From assembly GCF_001625305.1 (NCBI RefSeq), contig NW_017803909.1, positions 6,592,794 through 6,656,793 of the forward strand: a stretch of 64,000 nt of DNA. The letters run 5' to 3'. Within the stretch, counting starts at the first letter, position 1; the number at the start of each line of letters is the position of its first letter. The stretch comes from Branchiostoma belcheri. Lineage: Eukaryota > Chordata > Leptocardii > Amphioxiformes > Branchiostomatidae. Below, piece by piece: positions 41,374-52,680 of this stretch. The notes under the pieces were generated by a model. That model was given only the letters and a program-made list of their open reading frames with translations, was not told where the DNA came from and searched no databases. The position numbers and the translations under genes were made by a program.

Positions 41374-43800
41374 TTTGGTCCTAAATTATTTATGTTAACT
41401 TTGCTGGAGACATGGGAAATGGTGTGTCCAAAACGGAAAAATGAACATCAATCCTAATTATTTGGACATACGATTGTATGTTTATGAATAAAAGAAGTGG
41501 CATATTCACCTACAACTATTTTGTATGACGTCACTAAAACCCGATAAATTGGCATATAATCTCAAGCGACCACTTCTGTTACTAGTATCCGGCAATCCGG
41601 CCATAACGACCGCTTATATTCTCGGTCCCAATTTTTCCCCATAGACATACTACTTTCATAATGTGGACAAAACTTTCATAAAGATGATGATCTGTTAGGT
41701 AAAAGTGTGTTAATCTGAGGTGTAACCGACACTGTTAACTGTTCCCTGTTCCCAAATGTTTATTTTCTAGCCCTTTATAATAGCCTCCGGTTGTGGGCAG
41801 TCATGGCTGTATATATCTCTTTATACAATCTAATCAAATCAAATCAATGATGGACTCCTATACTATTATAGCTCTGCTGTTAATAGGTCTGCTGATCATT
41901 TCTCATGAAGATATATACAGCTAGCCTGGGTACCATCCTGGTTAGTTTACGTCCGCTCCAACAGGCCTTAACCTAACCAGGATTTGATACCAGGACGTTC
42001 GACGTTACAAAAAGAGTCAGCCAGGCTTATTTTATATGCATGAAAAAGACTATGTTTCCATGTAAGTATGTCAAAGACCGTTATTTCAGCCATTTTAAAC
42101 GAAACCCATTGTCTCCTAGGAGAGATTAAATTCAACAGGTTTTTGGCATTGTACAATGATACGACGCATTCTAACTAGTCAAACGTCCCTCGGACAGGTG
42201 GCCTCCTCGCATCGATTCTTCTGACTCAGTACATGACTGAGAGTTATTGGTCGCCGATTCGAGCTGTTTCAATATCAAACACTGCAGGTGTCTTTAGATT
42301 CCTGGGGCCAAAACTTAAAGTCGCTCAGATAAACAACATTCACAAGTGTTGACAAGTGCTGTCGTCCCGTTGAAACGATAAAGGACGTTTGGAAGTGCAG
42401 AAACGACCCTACAAAGATTCTCAAATATTCCGAGATATTTTCAAAACATTTTACATGGATTACAGAGGAGTTCTAAATAACTCATGCTGTATTATTTAGA
42501 ATAAGGACAATGCAAAAAGAAAAGTCACTTTTCTGGTCATTTCTTCTCTTCACAAACCTAAGCATGGTTCGCGCTCTTCCTCCGCAAATATCCGCCTGTT
42601 TTCTGTGCAGGCGCAAAGAAAGGCATGCAAAGTGACGTCCTTTCACGGTGGCCCAGCTTACGGCTTCTTAAATAAACCTTTTCAAAGTGAATGAAGTCAA
42701 CGCGACTTGTTGGTGTCAGAGGTAATAAGATTTCTTCTGAGTAAGGCAGTATACATACATGTATATTTGTCTGTATATAAAGAAATTGCGTGAGTATGGC
42801 ATGAGTAAATTAAATGTGTCTGAGCTTGTCTTATAGGTAGCTTGTCTTATAGGTAAGGTTATGTTTGTGGTGCTGGTAAACATGTTCATAAGTTTATGTC
42901 CTCATTCTTCAAGTTGCGCATGAAGTGAAATTCACCTTCAACAGTATGTTTGCAAGTAGGACAACGTTTCCGAACGGCTGGTTGATTCTTATAACTACCA
43001 TTTCATATTTATAACATCGCGGATTCGCAAGTTGGCAATTGGCTCTGTTTGGATTGCTTCTCCAATGCCAAGTCAGTTTCGTCTTTGTCAAACTTTTTGG
43101 ACACATTTCCAGGATGCTTAACGTCTACAGCTGACTTTAAACAAACATTTTAAAAACTCTGTATGATATCTCTTGCTTAATAACTACCTGGTCTTCCCAT
43201 GTTCTACAGCAATATCGTAAGCTTGTTGAAAACTATTCTAAGGTTGTACACGTGATCTGAGTCAATATCCGACTTAAGTTGCGCTTGGGTATCAATGTAT
43301 AATGGAAACGTTCCTACTCCTAGTTCTCCACTTAAGGCGACATTGTTGATGGAACTTCACGGTGTATCTAGAGGGAGTCCAGAAAAAATCTCACAATCCT
43401 AGGGAAACGTAATACAACTATGGAGCAGTCATAAGAGCATTGACCTACAGACACTCCTGCTAAGTAATCTCATAAGTAATCTCCAAACAGATCTTTTGGT
43501 GACTGCAATACCATATCCAATACGCAACCAATCACCAGAAACTCAGACGTGAAGTAAAACTAGCTGCTACAACTCAGTCCATACTACAAGCTCTCATACA
43601 AACAATACCTACCAATATGCAAAACTGACAACTTAATTCAGTTTTGAACACAGAGAGTGAACGGGTGAGTGAGTGAGTTTCTCTGCATGTATGTGGCTGT
43701 GTGCACGTAATTGAGAGTGCATGTGCGTGTTGCTTTCACGGTGTCACATGTGTGTGTGTGTGCGAGTGCGTGTTTCCCGGCGTTTCCGCTTTGGTCGCAT
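41374..43800. other. Interior spacer without recognised gene
   Basis: Contains a MITE fragment at 41933-42030 (TAGCCTGGGTACCATCCTGG), a 94-bp segment at 42323-42416 that is repeated at 47260-47358, and a half MITE at 43476-43560 (AGTAATCTCCAAACAGATCT). Weak (ATCAA)n tail-like sequence is at about 41829. No exon is supported. Confidence 0.5.
42323..42416. repeat. Internal dispersed repeat, copy 1
   Basis: GCTCAGATAAACAACATTCA through GAAACGACCCTACAAAG is repeated at 47260-47358 with a few substitutions and a 6-bp insertion (TACTAG). The second copy abuts the inner border of the right arm, so it may mark a rearrangement junction. Confidence 0.85.
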
Positions 43801-43807
43801 AACTGGA

Positions 43808-44424
43808 GAAACCTTTGTTTTTCCTCAAAGTGTAATATGGTCAACACAGTCCAAATAAGCATTTCTCGCATCGAAATGAAAATTCGCTAAACGATGGCGA
43901 ATTTTCACGAAACCAACATTTTTGGATGCGGCTTGGTTGACTCACACCAGAGATGTACTTTGTTTTTCCTCAAAGTGTAATATGGTCATCTCAGCCCAGA
44001 TTAGCATTTCTCGCGTCGAAATGGAAATTCGCTAAACGATGGCGAATTTTCACGAAACCAACATTTTTGGATGCGGCTTGGTTGACTCACACCAGAGATG
44101 TACTTTGTTTTTCCTCAAAGTGTAATATGGTCATCTCAGCCCAGATTAGCATTTCTCGCGTCGAAATGGAAATTCGCTAAACGATGGCGAATTTTCACGA
44201 AACCAACATTTTTGGATGCGGCTTGGTTGACTCACACCAGAGATGTACTTTGTTTTTCCTCAAAGTGTAATATGGTCATCTGAGCCCAGATTAGCATTTC
44301 TCGCGTCGAAATGGAAATTCGCTAAACGATGGCGAATTTTCACGAAACCAACATTTTTGGATGCGGCTTGGTTGACTCACACCAGAGATGTACTTTGTTT
44401 TTCCTCAAAGTGTAATTTGGTCAT
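43808..44424. repeat. 145-bp minisatellite, about 4.25 copies
   Basis: TACTTTGTTTTTCCTCAAAG starts units at 43953, 44098, 44243 and 44388 (partial), with a more diverged first unit from 43808. Each includes GCTAAACGATGGCGAATTTT and GGATGCGGCTTGGTTGACTC. The inner three units are practically identical, implying recent unequal exchange. 145 is not a multiple of three, so overlapping open frames repeat the same peptide in shifted frames; none is a gene. Confidence 0.9.
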
Positions 44425-45600
44425 CTTCATCATCTGAGTCCAAATTAGGACAGTCATTAGCAAGATAGTATAGTACTACCGTATTTAAAATGTCTGGCCA
44501 ATGGATACTGCCTAGTCAATTTAAGTCTGTCTTTGCAGCCACCAAAATGTCTGCTTGTAGATTAATCATTTATGCACATTGTACTCGATGTCACACAACT
44601 AGTCGTACCATTTATACCCATGCCTGGGTCCTTACAACCACCTGTACTTGATATGAGTGACTTTAGCAAAAAGACAAAGTATTAAAATGGCTGTCAAATG
44701 AAAGGTTAGCATGTCTGAAATTAACGAGAAAATCAATAACCAATGAGAATATCATCATGGGAATTCACTGAGTACATTTGTAAGGTTTTAAGAATATGCC
44801 AGTCGAATTTGAAAGAAATCAGTTTGGTTTCAGGCGAGAAGGGAAAACAGAGACCTTCTATAATCATAAGCTCGGGAGACGAGAGACTGCGTTCAAACCT
44901 GTATGTTTTTGCATAGGGATATTTTGACCGCACCACGCAATATTGCATTTTCCTTAGTAAACCGAGAGGGAAGTGATATTTTTGGATAAAAGTTGGACAT
45001 TCAGTAGGTTGAAGTAGTGATCTAGTTGTGCTCTTGACAGATTTCCTCGTCTTTCAAGCCGTTTGAAGATACAGACTATTCATTATTCATTTGTGTTCAT
45101 TTTTCACAGTCATGCCCCAAAGAAATCCGTTCTGTTTTAGGCAACATACGGTAACCAAAATCTTCCGCCAAGGGCAAGCGAGGCTTCCTGTGTGCTACGT
45201 ATACATACAGTTGGTCTGGATTTCGGCTGCATGACACAGAAGTCCATTTTTATTTCTAGAAAGAAGTGATATTTCGGGATAAAGCTTGGACACTGGTAGG
45301 TTAAAATACTCATCTATGTGTGTTGTCAACAAATGTAGTCGTCTTCCATAGCGTTCAGTTACCATTCATTTGACTTCTTTTTTTTCTCCCACGGGAAAGT
45401 GCACTATTACAATTGAGGTAGAGTTAGGAATGTACATTGTGAAAGCTATAGTCTTCCATATCTGCTCGGTTAAGGACAATGGATCAGTATTATAACTACT
45501 TCCTTTTTAACTAGTGGTTACGCTCATTCTTTCGGAAAATGTAAACTATAGTTTTAAAACTCACGTGAGCTGAACATCACTCAATAACCAAAGTTATGAC
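44425..45600. other. Interior spacer, no gene
   Basis: A MITE half with GGCCAATGGATACTGCC and CCACCAAAATGTCTGCTTGT is at 44495-44567. GTGATATTT(T/C)(G/T)GGATAAA is repeated at about 44973 and 45266 within a diverged ~290-bp duplication. No exon is supported. Confidence 0.45.
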
Positions 45601-45620
45601 ATCAGCATTGGGTTCATACA

Positions 45621-46176
45621 AGCACGTACGGCGAGTTGTGACCGTCGCTATAGATAACTGCGGATCCAGTTTAGTAATGCGACGGTCACAACCCGCCGTA
45701 CGTGCTTCTGCGTGCTGTCTAGGTGCAAAAACGTGGGCAAACGCAGGGCATCCGTGCGTGGTGAGTACCATCTCTGTACGGAATCCTACGGATTTGGGAG
45801 CACGCAGACACGCCGTAGAACTTTAAGTGCATGTAAAACTTTTTCTACGTGCGGTCTGCGGATTCACCACCTGTGTGTGCGAGTAGGAGCGACGCGCGTG
45901 CCCCGTACGTGCCGTGCGGAAGAAGCACGTGTGAGTGCGGCCTCCCTACGGTAAAGTTGCAATCGCACAGAGATCGTACGTTGTAAGCACGTACGATACG
46001 TACGATGCACGCAACCGCTCACGGCCAGACTTGGCGTGCAGACCACACTCTTACACTTTGTGCAACCGTGCGTCGACGACACTCCTTCTCCACGTTTTCA
46101 GAAAAAAACGTAGCAGACGTAGCCTCCCAAAAAACGTACGGAGAAAAAGCACGTACGGCGGGTTGTGACCGTCGCT
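45621..46176. mobile_element. CpG-rich element with GCACGTACGGCGGGTTGTG repeats
   Basis: The motif GCACGTACGGCG(A/G)GTTGTG plus ACCGTCGCT occurs at 45621-45649, inverted at 45679-45706 and again direct at 46148-46176. Sequence between is dense in CGTACG and CGTGCG. The outer copies are direct and the middle copy is inverted, so either a nested foldback or a solo-TIR plus element arrangement is present. No protein is seen. Confidence 0.6.
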
Positions 46177-46186
46177 TAAGGGACCA

Positions 46187-46578
46187 TCAACTCCGTTTTG
46201 CTGTATTTTGACAACCGGAATGCCATACCTTGTCAAAGGTCCACGAAAAATCAAGGAAAACAGAACGTACTTCTTTCCCTTCCTCAAAAGGCTTAAGGAT
46301 AGTGTGACAAATATAAACTAGCTGACACACAGTTGAGTCCCCATGTATAAAACCAGGCTGGAGAGGGAAAATAAGATTATTTGAAAAGAGGTGATTATAA
46401 ATAAATTTGTATACAATTTTTTCGAGGACCTTTGACAAGGTAGGGAGGAGTGATACAGGACGGTAATTACATTTATCTTGAGGGTCTCCTTTCTTAAAAA
46501 TAGGAACAACGCCAGCCCGTTTCCAGGTCATGGGAAATGATCCACCAATTGCAACTGGAATTGTTTTGAGTATATAAA
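46187..46578 (-). pseudogene. Non-LTR reverse transcriptase fragment
   Basis: Minus-strand translation shows FPMTWKRAGVVPIFKKGD, CNYRPVSLLPTLSKVLEKIV and LQPGFIHGDSTVCQLVY, then VRSVFLDFSWTFDKVWHSG. This is RT domain blocks 1-3 of a jockey/CR1-like element: YRPISLL, QFGFR-like and FLDF-A-FD. FLDFSWTFD replaces the usual catalytic FLDFSKAFD-type block A by substitution, and PGFIHG the QFGFR, so the fragment is degenerate. No YADD block follows. It is a short internal fragment, not continuous with the C-terminal remnant at 39.4-40.2 kb. Confidence 0.8.
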
Positions 46579-46689
46579 TGATATAACTTCGGGTTTAGCC
46601 ATATGTGTCCAAGACCGTTGTAATTGAGGATATTTTTCACATGGACAATCCAGTCATGTTCTTCTATAAACAGAACAGAGTTATATGAC

Positions 46690-46785
46690 TGTGGCTACCA
46701 CCACCACTTGGGCGGGGAAATGGTTACAGACTGGCCAATTTGATAATGTGTTACTCCCACCAAAAGATCTGCTTGGAGATTATGT
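46690..46785. mobile_element. hAT-like MITE half, TCTCCAAGCAGATC family
   Basis: CTTGGGCGGGGAAATGGTTACA and CTCCCACCAAAAGATCTGCT plus TGGAGATTA correspond to the right half of the family. The left half is missing. Confidence 0.6.
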
Positions 46786-46924
46786 AAACCTAAGAGAAAT
46801 TTCTGGAAACGCATATCTACAGTACAGTCAATCACGATTTATCTATAATTGATATTACTTGGAGGATCCTGGGGTTCAGATTTTGGGTGCCTGGGACCAG
46901 CACCAGGATAATAGGGTCAGTGGT

Positions 46925-47185
46925 TTCCCAGCCTGCAAGGGGGGGGGGTCCCGACAACGCTATACGCTGAATTCGGAAACCTCTTGATTACGCTTTACGA
47001 TAAATTCCAAGTGGTTACAACGCATTACGTAGAATTAAAACGGCGAATACGCTCCACGCAAAATGCGGACGGAGCGGTCCGTCTACGCTCTACGTAGAAT
47101 TAAAACGGCAGATAACGCTCTACGGAAAAGGGCTTGCGGACCTCCTTAAAAGTCTCTGTATATANNNNNNNNNNNNNNNNNNNNN

Positions 47186-47227
<42 letters not shown>

Positions 47228-47247
47228 CTTTTAAGGAGGTCCGCAAG
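46925..47247. repeat. ACGCT(C/T)TACG-type repeats ending in an AT-cored hairpin and N gap
   Basis: CGCTTTACG, CGCTCCACG, CGCTCTACG units recur at 46990-47130. CTTGCGGACCTCCTTAAAAG plus TCTCT (47133-47157) is a perfect 25-bp inverted repeat of 47223-47247. A (TA)n run interrupted by 21 N (47165-47185) lies between. A related repeat is at 26330-26480 (ACGAAAAAGGGCATGCAGGCC). Confidence 0.8.
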
Positions 47248-47259
47248 ATAGATAAACTA

Positions 47260-47358
47260 GCTCAGATAAACAACATTCAGAAGTGTTGACAAGTGCTGTC
47301 GTCCCGTTGAAACGATAAAGGACGTTTGGAATACTAGTGCAGAAACGACCCTACAAAG
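47260..47358. repeat. Internal dispersed repeat, copy 2
   Basis: Matches 42323-42416 and ends three bases before arm homology starts at 47361. See copy 1. Confidence 0.85.
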
Positions 47359-47373
47359 AGGTGTGATCGAACG

Positions 47374-47512
47374 TAATCTCCAAGCAGATCTTTCGGTGGC
47401 AAGACAGTATCCATTGGCTAGTTGGTTAATGGACACAGGACGGCCAATGGATACAGGATGGCCAATGGATACTGTCTTTTGCCACCCAACCGAAAGATCT
47501 GCTTGGAGGTTA
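47374..47512. mobile_element. Complete hAT-like MITE, 139 bp, with perfect 8-bp duplication
   Basis: TAATCTCCAAGCAGATC and, inverted, GATCTGCTTGGAGGTTA form the ends. ATCGAACG flanks both sides (47366-47373 and 47513-47520). The left arm of the giant element holds the unoccupied site with one ATCGAACG (minus strand, 19999-20006). This is the reference copy for many fragments in the window. Confidence 0.95.
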
Positions 47513-50500
47513 ATCGAACGGACTTGTGGGAAGCCCGGGATCATACCATTCTGGAAAGGGGAAGTTTGGGTGATTGGTGTCGTTATACTTATACATCTAA
47601 CCTAATGATCTGCCATGTAATACCTATGTGTCGATACGTCATACCGTATCATAGGTTTGGATAGTTGATGAAACTATGTTCATAAAAAATCTGAATAAAA
47701 CTAGCAAAAAGCTTTCTACAGACAACGCTTTCAGTGGCACGGCCTGCATGTTGAGTTGTTTATGTACTTCCTTGGTCCATCCCTGGTCCATGTGCAACTG
47801 GTTAATAATATGGCGCGAAACAGTGTTATGGGACAGTTGTGGCACGGCGTGGAGGACTCTCTCGTAGTTCACTTTTCAACAACAGGGAAGCTGCTGGAAC
47901 GATCGGTGGATATCCTAACACACGGCGAGACAGGAGGACGTTTGCGTGACTTTGATAGTCACTTAGGACAGATTCCAGATCAGAAACAAAGCATTGAGCC
48001 ATTGTGAGATCATCATATCTCTATGTAAGAGGGGAGGGGGAGGGGGCACTGTTACCCCTTCCCCTATTGTACAGCAAGGTCGACAGCGCGATACAAATAG
48101 CAGAACAGGACGCATACAGGACCGCATTTTCACTGGATGTGGGACAGTGCACGCGAAACTGCAGGGACTAAGGCAACAAGACGTGTGAAAACGAAAGAGT
48201 ACACCACTAGCCAAGACTCCTTTCTCGTCCAGATTTGGCGGGAAAAAGCTGTGAGGCAGTTCCTTGTTTCGACCTGCGAAGTTTCCGGTGCTGAAATGTA
48301 GATGAATGTTGTTTCTAAACAACCCGATATCTCGTGGGACGAAATTATAGTTCTTGTTCAGATTAGAACACAACCGCCGAACTTTTGTCGTGGGAAAGAA
48401 AGCGCTCGCCCCGGGAGATTCCTGTCACACAACCGTAAGTACCTTTCCCTATAAATCCCATATGGGTGTTTTGTAAATGTACGCATTTTGTCTTGTGGCT
48501 CTTATTTCTTTCTGTCACAGGCAGTGTAGACTTTCTGTAGGGTAAATATGACATGCTCGTTGAAAAAGTTTCCAAACCTATCGGACTATCGTGTCAAAAG
48601 TATTATTATACGCCATGCCATGTGCCGGTGTATAAACTAGAAGTCCGGCGCCATGAACGCAACTAAAATAACACAAACGAACGAGTGTTGACATGTCGTA
48701 ACGTCTAGAGCTTAGATTAGAATGATAACGTTGGTTATTGTTCCCACGTATTTACCGGTGAACTACATTTAGGCACAACGCTGCATCAGAAAACATTTTT
48801 GCCTTTCACAGTCGTGAAAGATAAGAGTGTAGGACATCTGTTGCCAATTAACATGCACGACACAACTGCTCTCCAAGCAGAGGTTTTGCGTGGCGGGCAA
48901 CAAATAAGGCATAAAAAGACGCCAGGACGAGCCGGAGGATTAAAGATGCAAGTGACATTTTCAGATGCCAGCCGGGATAAGTCGCTGGCAGTTCCGGTGA
49001 CCTTCACATTGAGCAGCTCGCGTATTAGTCTTGTTTAATTGACCACCAAAAATCACTGTTGACAGCATATTGAAAATCACCGTTTACAGCATATTGAAAT
49101 AGAACATTGCTGGTCCATGCTTTACATGAAAATATAGGAACTCCGGCGTACATGTATCTATAATGATTTTCACTCCCCATTTGGAGCTGCCATTTGTTCA
49201 TATGCTTTGTGCTTTTTTCCTTCTGTGGCACCTGAAACATTATACATGTATATATGGAAAAATACCAGGAACAAGTACTAGTTAGATGTCAAAATCGGTA
49301 GAAATATACCTTTTGTACTCCCGTTGTTACCTCCGGGGAAGGAGATATCCTTCCGCGAGGAGGTTTTACTATGGTTCGAAACATTTCTGTCAGCAGCTGT
49401 TTCTTGCGATCGGCTGGACGGATTGGTCTGTTGTTCGGTATACGTATTGCTGTTGGGCTGCAGATGATGCAGAACGTTTTTGTTCAATTGTATATGTGTT
49501 TATGGGCGTCGAAATAAAAGGTTTTTAAGTGCTCCGGACACCCCCGCCATGCTGAAAATGGAATTTACCATGTTGTTAAGGAATGGGGAGGTTGCAGTTT
49601 TGGGTCTTAGCATTTAAAAGGGGTCAAACAGAGGGGTGTCTGGTTCCGATAAAAATTTTGGGTGACGGCGCGGGATGACGGCGGGGGTAATGGCGCGGAC
49701 GGTGCAGGCTGTCAGAGACACGTTAATCAACAGTCCATACCGAACCAACCGTCAGTAGCCATCAAACACATACAAACATATTACGCATATAACTTTCATA
49801 CTACACACAAACAAATAACCTAAACCAATAGAACACAAAAAAACCCGGAGGTTTGAAATCTACGATTTCCCTTGTTTGGGTCTATTATAGCCTCTCCCCT
49901 AGGGAGTCAGCTTGAGGTGGCAGAACACAGTTTTCGCCCTATTTAAGCACCCGGAGGTGACTCACTTCGACGCGGTAAAAATTATAGTAGGATGCACTAT
50001 TGAATCACGACCAACTAATATGTTGAAATATACCGTATATTCTACAAAATAACTGAAAACCAAAAAAAATTATCGTCTTTTAACATAATGACGACCACTT
50101 TGATTTGGCCCTCTACCGGGGTCAACGGAACTGCAGCCGGCTCACCCTGGAACGTGGTTGCGTAATGCCGCGCATTTATACACGAACAGGGAAATCTTCA
50201 CAATCCAACTCATACTGTGTACAAGCCGATACCTTTCCTTACCACACAGTGCAGTTAATTCATGGCTACCTCTTAAATAAGTCGCTTTAGCCAGGATGCA
50301 AGAGCTTTGTCTGCTCTACTTTCTATACCCGCGTCATAGACCTTGAGGTCACGGGCCGGCTGCTCGCGATCAGTGGCTCGCGATAACCTCGTATTTTAAA
50401 GACTTACCGAAGCTGAGCGGACGTTTAGTTTAGTGCATTGAAGTCTTGCCCAAATTTTGCTCACAATAATTAGCTACTTCCCAACACATGTCTCTGTAGA

Positions 50501-51443
50501 TATATATATATAATAGATTGGACCTAAATGGAGAGAAAATTGCGAGAAAGTGCTTGCTTTTCGTCCAAAACTTGGCACGTTCTCAGGCTCGCCCAGAAAT
50601 CCTAAAAATAAAGCCATACCGCCACGTGACAACATCGGGTACTGGCTCCAAATAAGGCATGACACCATGGTTCTAACGATTCCCAAGTTTTACATACAGC
50701 CACTAAAGATTGTCACAGTTTCTTCGTAGGCGGTGTCCATAAAACACCACAGGGTCCATAAATTCTATCAGGCGACATGCAGTAGCAAGGGCTGTTGTTA
50801 AACCCGCCTTACTACAAGGTAAACAATGGAAGTTACGGCGGGGGTCACAGAAAACACAAAGGGGCGAAATGTGCGTGCAAGATAAGCGGCGTTGGGTCCA
50901 TAAACTTTTAATAGAGTAACTCTCCTCGTTTTTTTACACCAACAAATCGTTTTAATACCTTATCTCCAAGCAGATCCCTATCGGTGGCAAAAGCCATAGG
51001 AGTTTAGCTCGCCACCGACGGGATCTGCGGACACTGAAACAGGGAGGAGCATTCCTTTTCAAAATGGTGTTGTTGCCCCTCCCTGTTGACAATTAACAGC
51101 AGTGCGAATTTTCCCGGCCGCTAAACCCTTCAGTCACCCGCGCGCATCTCAGCAGGCGTTCGTGCGCGCCACGGAAAGAACCTGAGAGCATCACAATGTA
51201 ACTAGAAAAATGCACGAATGAGCCCCTCTATATTGAGTATTCCAAATGCGTCCGAGAAGTCTAAAAATCACGCACCTAAAATCAAATCGTCCTATAATAT
51301 AAATATGGTTTCATTCTATACTCGCAAACATTTGCCAAGATGCCGTATGATCGAAATCCCCAACGTTTATGTTTGGATGCGGTGGGAAAGCACACCAAAG
51401 GAAAGGCGCGTAGCCATAATTTTTGTCCAAAACGTTCTTCTTG

Positions 51444-51602
51444 CGGCTCGTCTACGCAGAGCGGGGTACTCTGATAACAGAGAGACTTCCCCTGGCCCGT
51501 GGCAAGGCCCACGAAAAGGTCTTTGCCGTCCAGGGCGGTAAGGGTTGCCCGCGACTGGGGTTCTAGAGGTTCAAAACCCCAGACATCGCGAAAGACACGG
51601 CG
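51444..51602 (-). pseudogene. RecQ-like helicase exon fragment in the right arm
   Basis: Inverted counterpart of 17133-17291. It reads FRDVWGFEPLEPQ and LDGKDLFVGLATGQGKSLCY, with one amino acid difference in the first motif (Leu for Arg). It carries Walker A but none of the later helicase motifs. Its conservation between arms is explained by arm identity. Confidence 0.6.
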
Positions 51603-52680
51603 AACCCTCCTCCATGATTTGAACTGACCAAAATAACTGTTGGTGCAGTGACCCGTAGAGAGACTTCCTGTAACGGTCACCGGCTGGCCGGCAGAGTGGC
51701 ACGAGCCGTGCCAGCGGAGGGTAATTAGCACCTACTTCACAAGCTCAGTTTGATTAGCTAACTATTGGGTGTTAATATAATAGCCTTTGACGTTTCAACC
51801 GTCCGCAGATCCCGTCGGTGGCGAGCTAAACTCCTATGGCTAATGGATACTGTCTTTTGCCACCGATAGGGATCTGCTTGGAGATTAGTAACATTATCCT
51901 GACACGTTCCACATGAGTGATAATTGTAGCCTCAGCGTTAGACTGCCAGGGTCCATAACCCAAAACTTTGCCACTCTATTGATGTAGGGATTCCCAAGTT
52001 TTACATACAGCCACTAAAGATTGTCACAGTTTCTACGTAGGCGGTGTCCATAAAACACCACAGGGTCCATAAATTCTATCAGGCGACATGCAGTAGCAAG
52101 GGCTGTTGTTAAACCCGCCTTACTACAAGGTAAACAATGGAAGTTACGGCGGGGGTCACAGAAAACACAAAGGGGCGAAATGTGCGGCGTTGGGTCCATA
52201 AACTTTTAATAGAGTAACTCTCCTCGTTTTTTTACACCAACAAATCGTTTTAATACCCCAAACCAACAGCAGATGGACGCGCTCCGGAGTAGAACCCCAG
52301 CCTACAAACACATCCGAGTAAAGAAGCATTTGTCACATTTTGCACGCAGTGGTAACATTATCCTGACACGCCCCCCCGCCATATCAAGGCGGTGGTGTTC
52401 CTCACAGCGTTAGCAGCGCGGCCAGGCAGGTCCTGTGGTCAGTCAGACTGCCAGGGACGCCTCTCTGGTTAATTGGAAACACGTATTTTGCAAGATGACG
52501 CATTTGACACTGCTGGGTAACCAAAGAGACGCGTCCCTGGTTAATTGGAAACACGTCTTTTCAAAAGGACGCATTTCAATTGCGTTTTTTTGAAAAATGA
52601 CGTGTTTCAATTACGTCTTTTTCAAAACACGCAGGAAAGTCTCACTTTTGTCCATTTGACGCGATTGTAGGCTACCAGTG

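Larger units (their letters stand above)
14770..52680. mobile_element. Giant (37.9-kb) CACTA/EnSpm-like transposon with multi-kb inverted ends
   Basis: The left end reads CACTGGTAGCCTACAATCG and the right end is its exact reverse complement. TAT flanks both ends (14767-14769 and 52681-52683), the 3-bp duplication typical of CACTA elements, whose ends begin CACTA or CACTG. Rejoining the flanks restores one unit of a local tandem repeat. The inverted repeats extend to about 20010 on the left and 47361 on the right. The interior encodes a tnp2-type transposase (27685-37434), a 109-aa coiled-coil protein (25957-26718) and minus-strand exons at 21048-25733. Subterminal GACGT/GACGC-AATTGAAA motifs occur near both ends. 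Two single N bases (15738 and 52684) sit near boundaries and could mark assembly joins, so the exact length is provisional. Confidence 0.75.
47361..52680. repeat. Right inverted arm of the giant element
   Basis: It is the reverse complement of 16036-20010 with extra blocks at 47374-47512 (MITE), 49326-49872, 49921-50341 and 50685-50882. A ~270-bp module (CATAAATTCTATCAGGCGAC to AAATCGTTTTAATACC) occurs twice inside the arm, at 50755-50960 and 52067-52255. The outer end CTACCAGTG at 52680 is the reverse of the left CACTGGTAG. Subterminal GACGTGTTTCAATTACGTC-type motifs are at 52555-52625. Confidence 0.85.

Noticed and set aside
43953..44437. Series of 60-77-codon frames repeating the same peptide
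   Set aside because: They are produced by the 145-bp minisatellite, whose unit length shifts the frame each time.
39427..46578. One continuous LINE from 46.6 to 39.4 kb
   Set aside because: The RT fragment, the two C-terminal remnants and their tails are separated by unrelated repeats and each has its own 3' end or break.
16036..52680. The inverted arms as a pure assembly palindrome
   Set aside because: The arms differ by substitutions, three sizable blocks and a MITE with its own target duplication, so they are separate sequences. Local misjoins at the single N bases remain possible.
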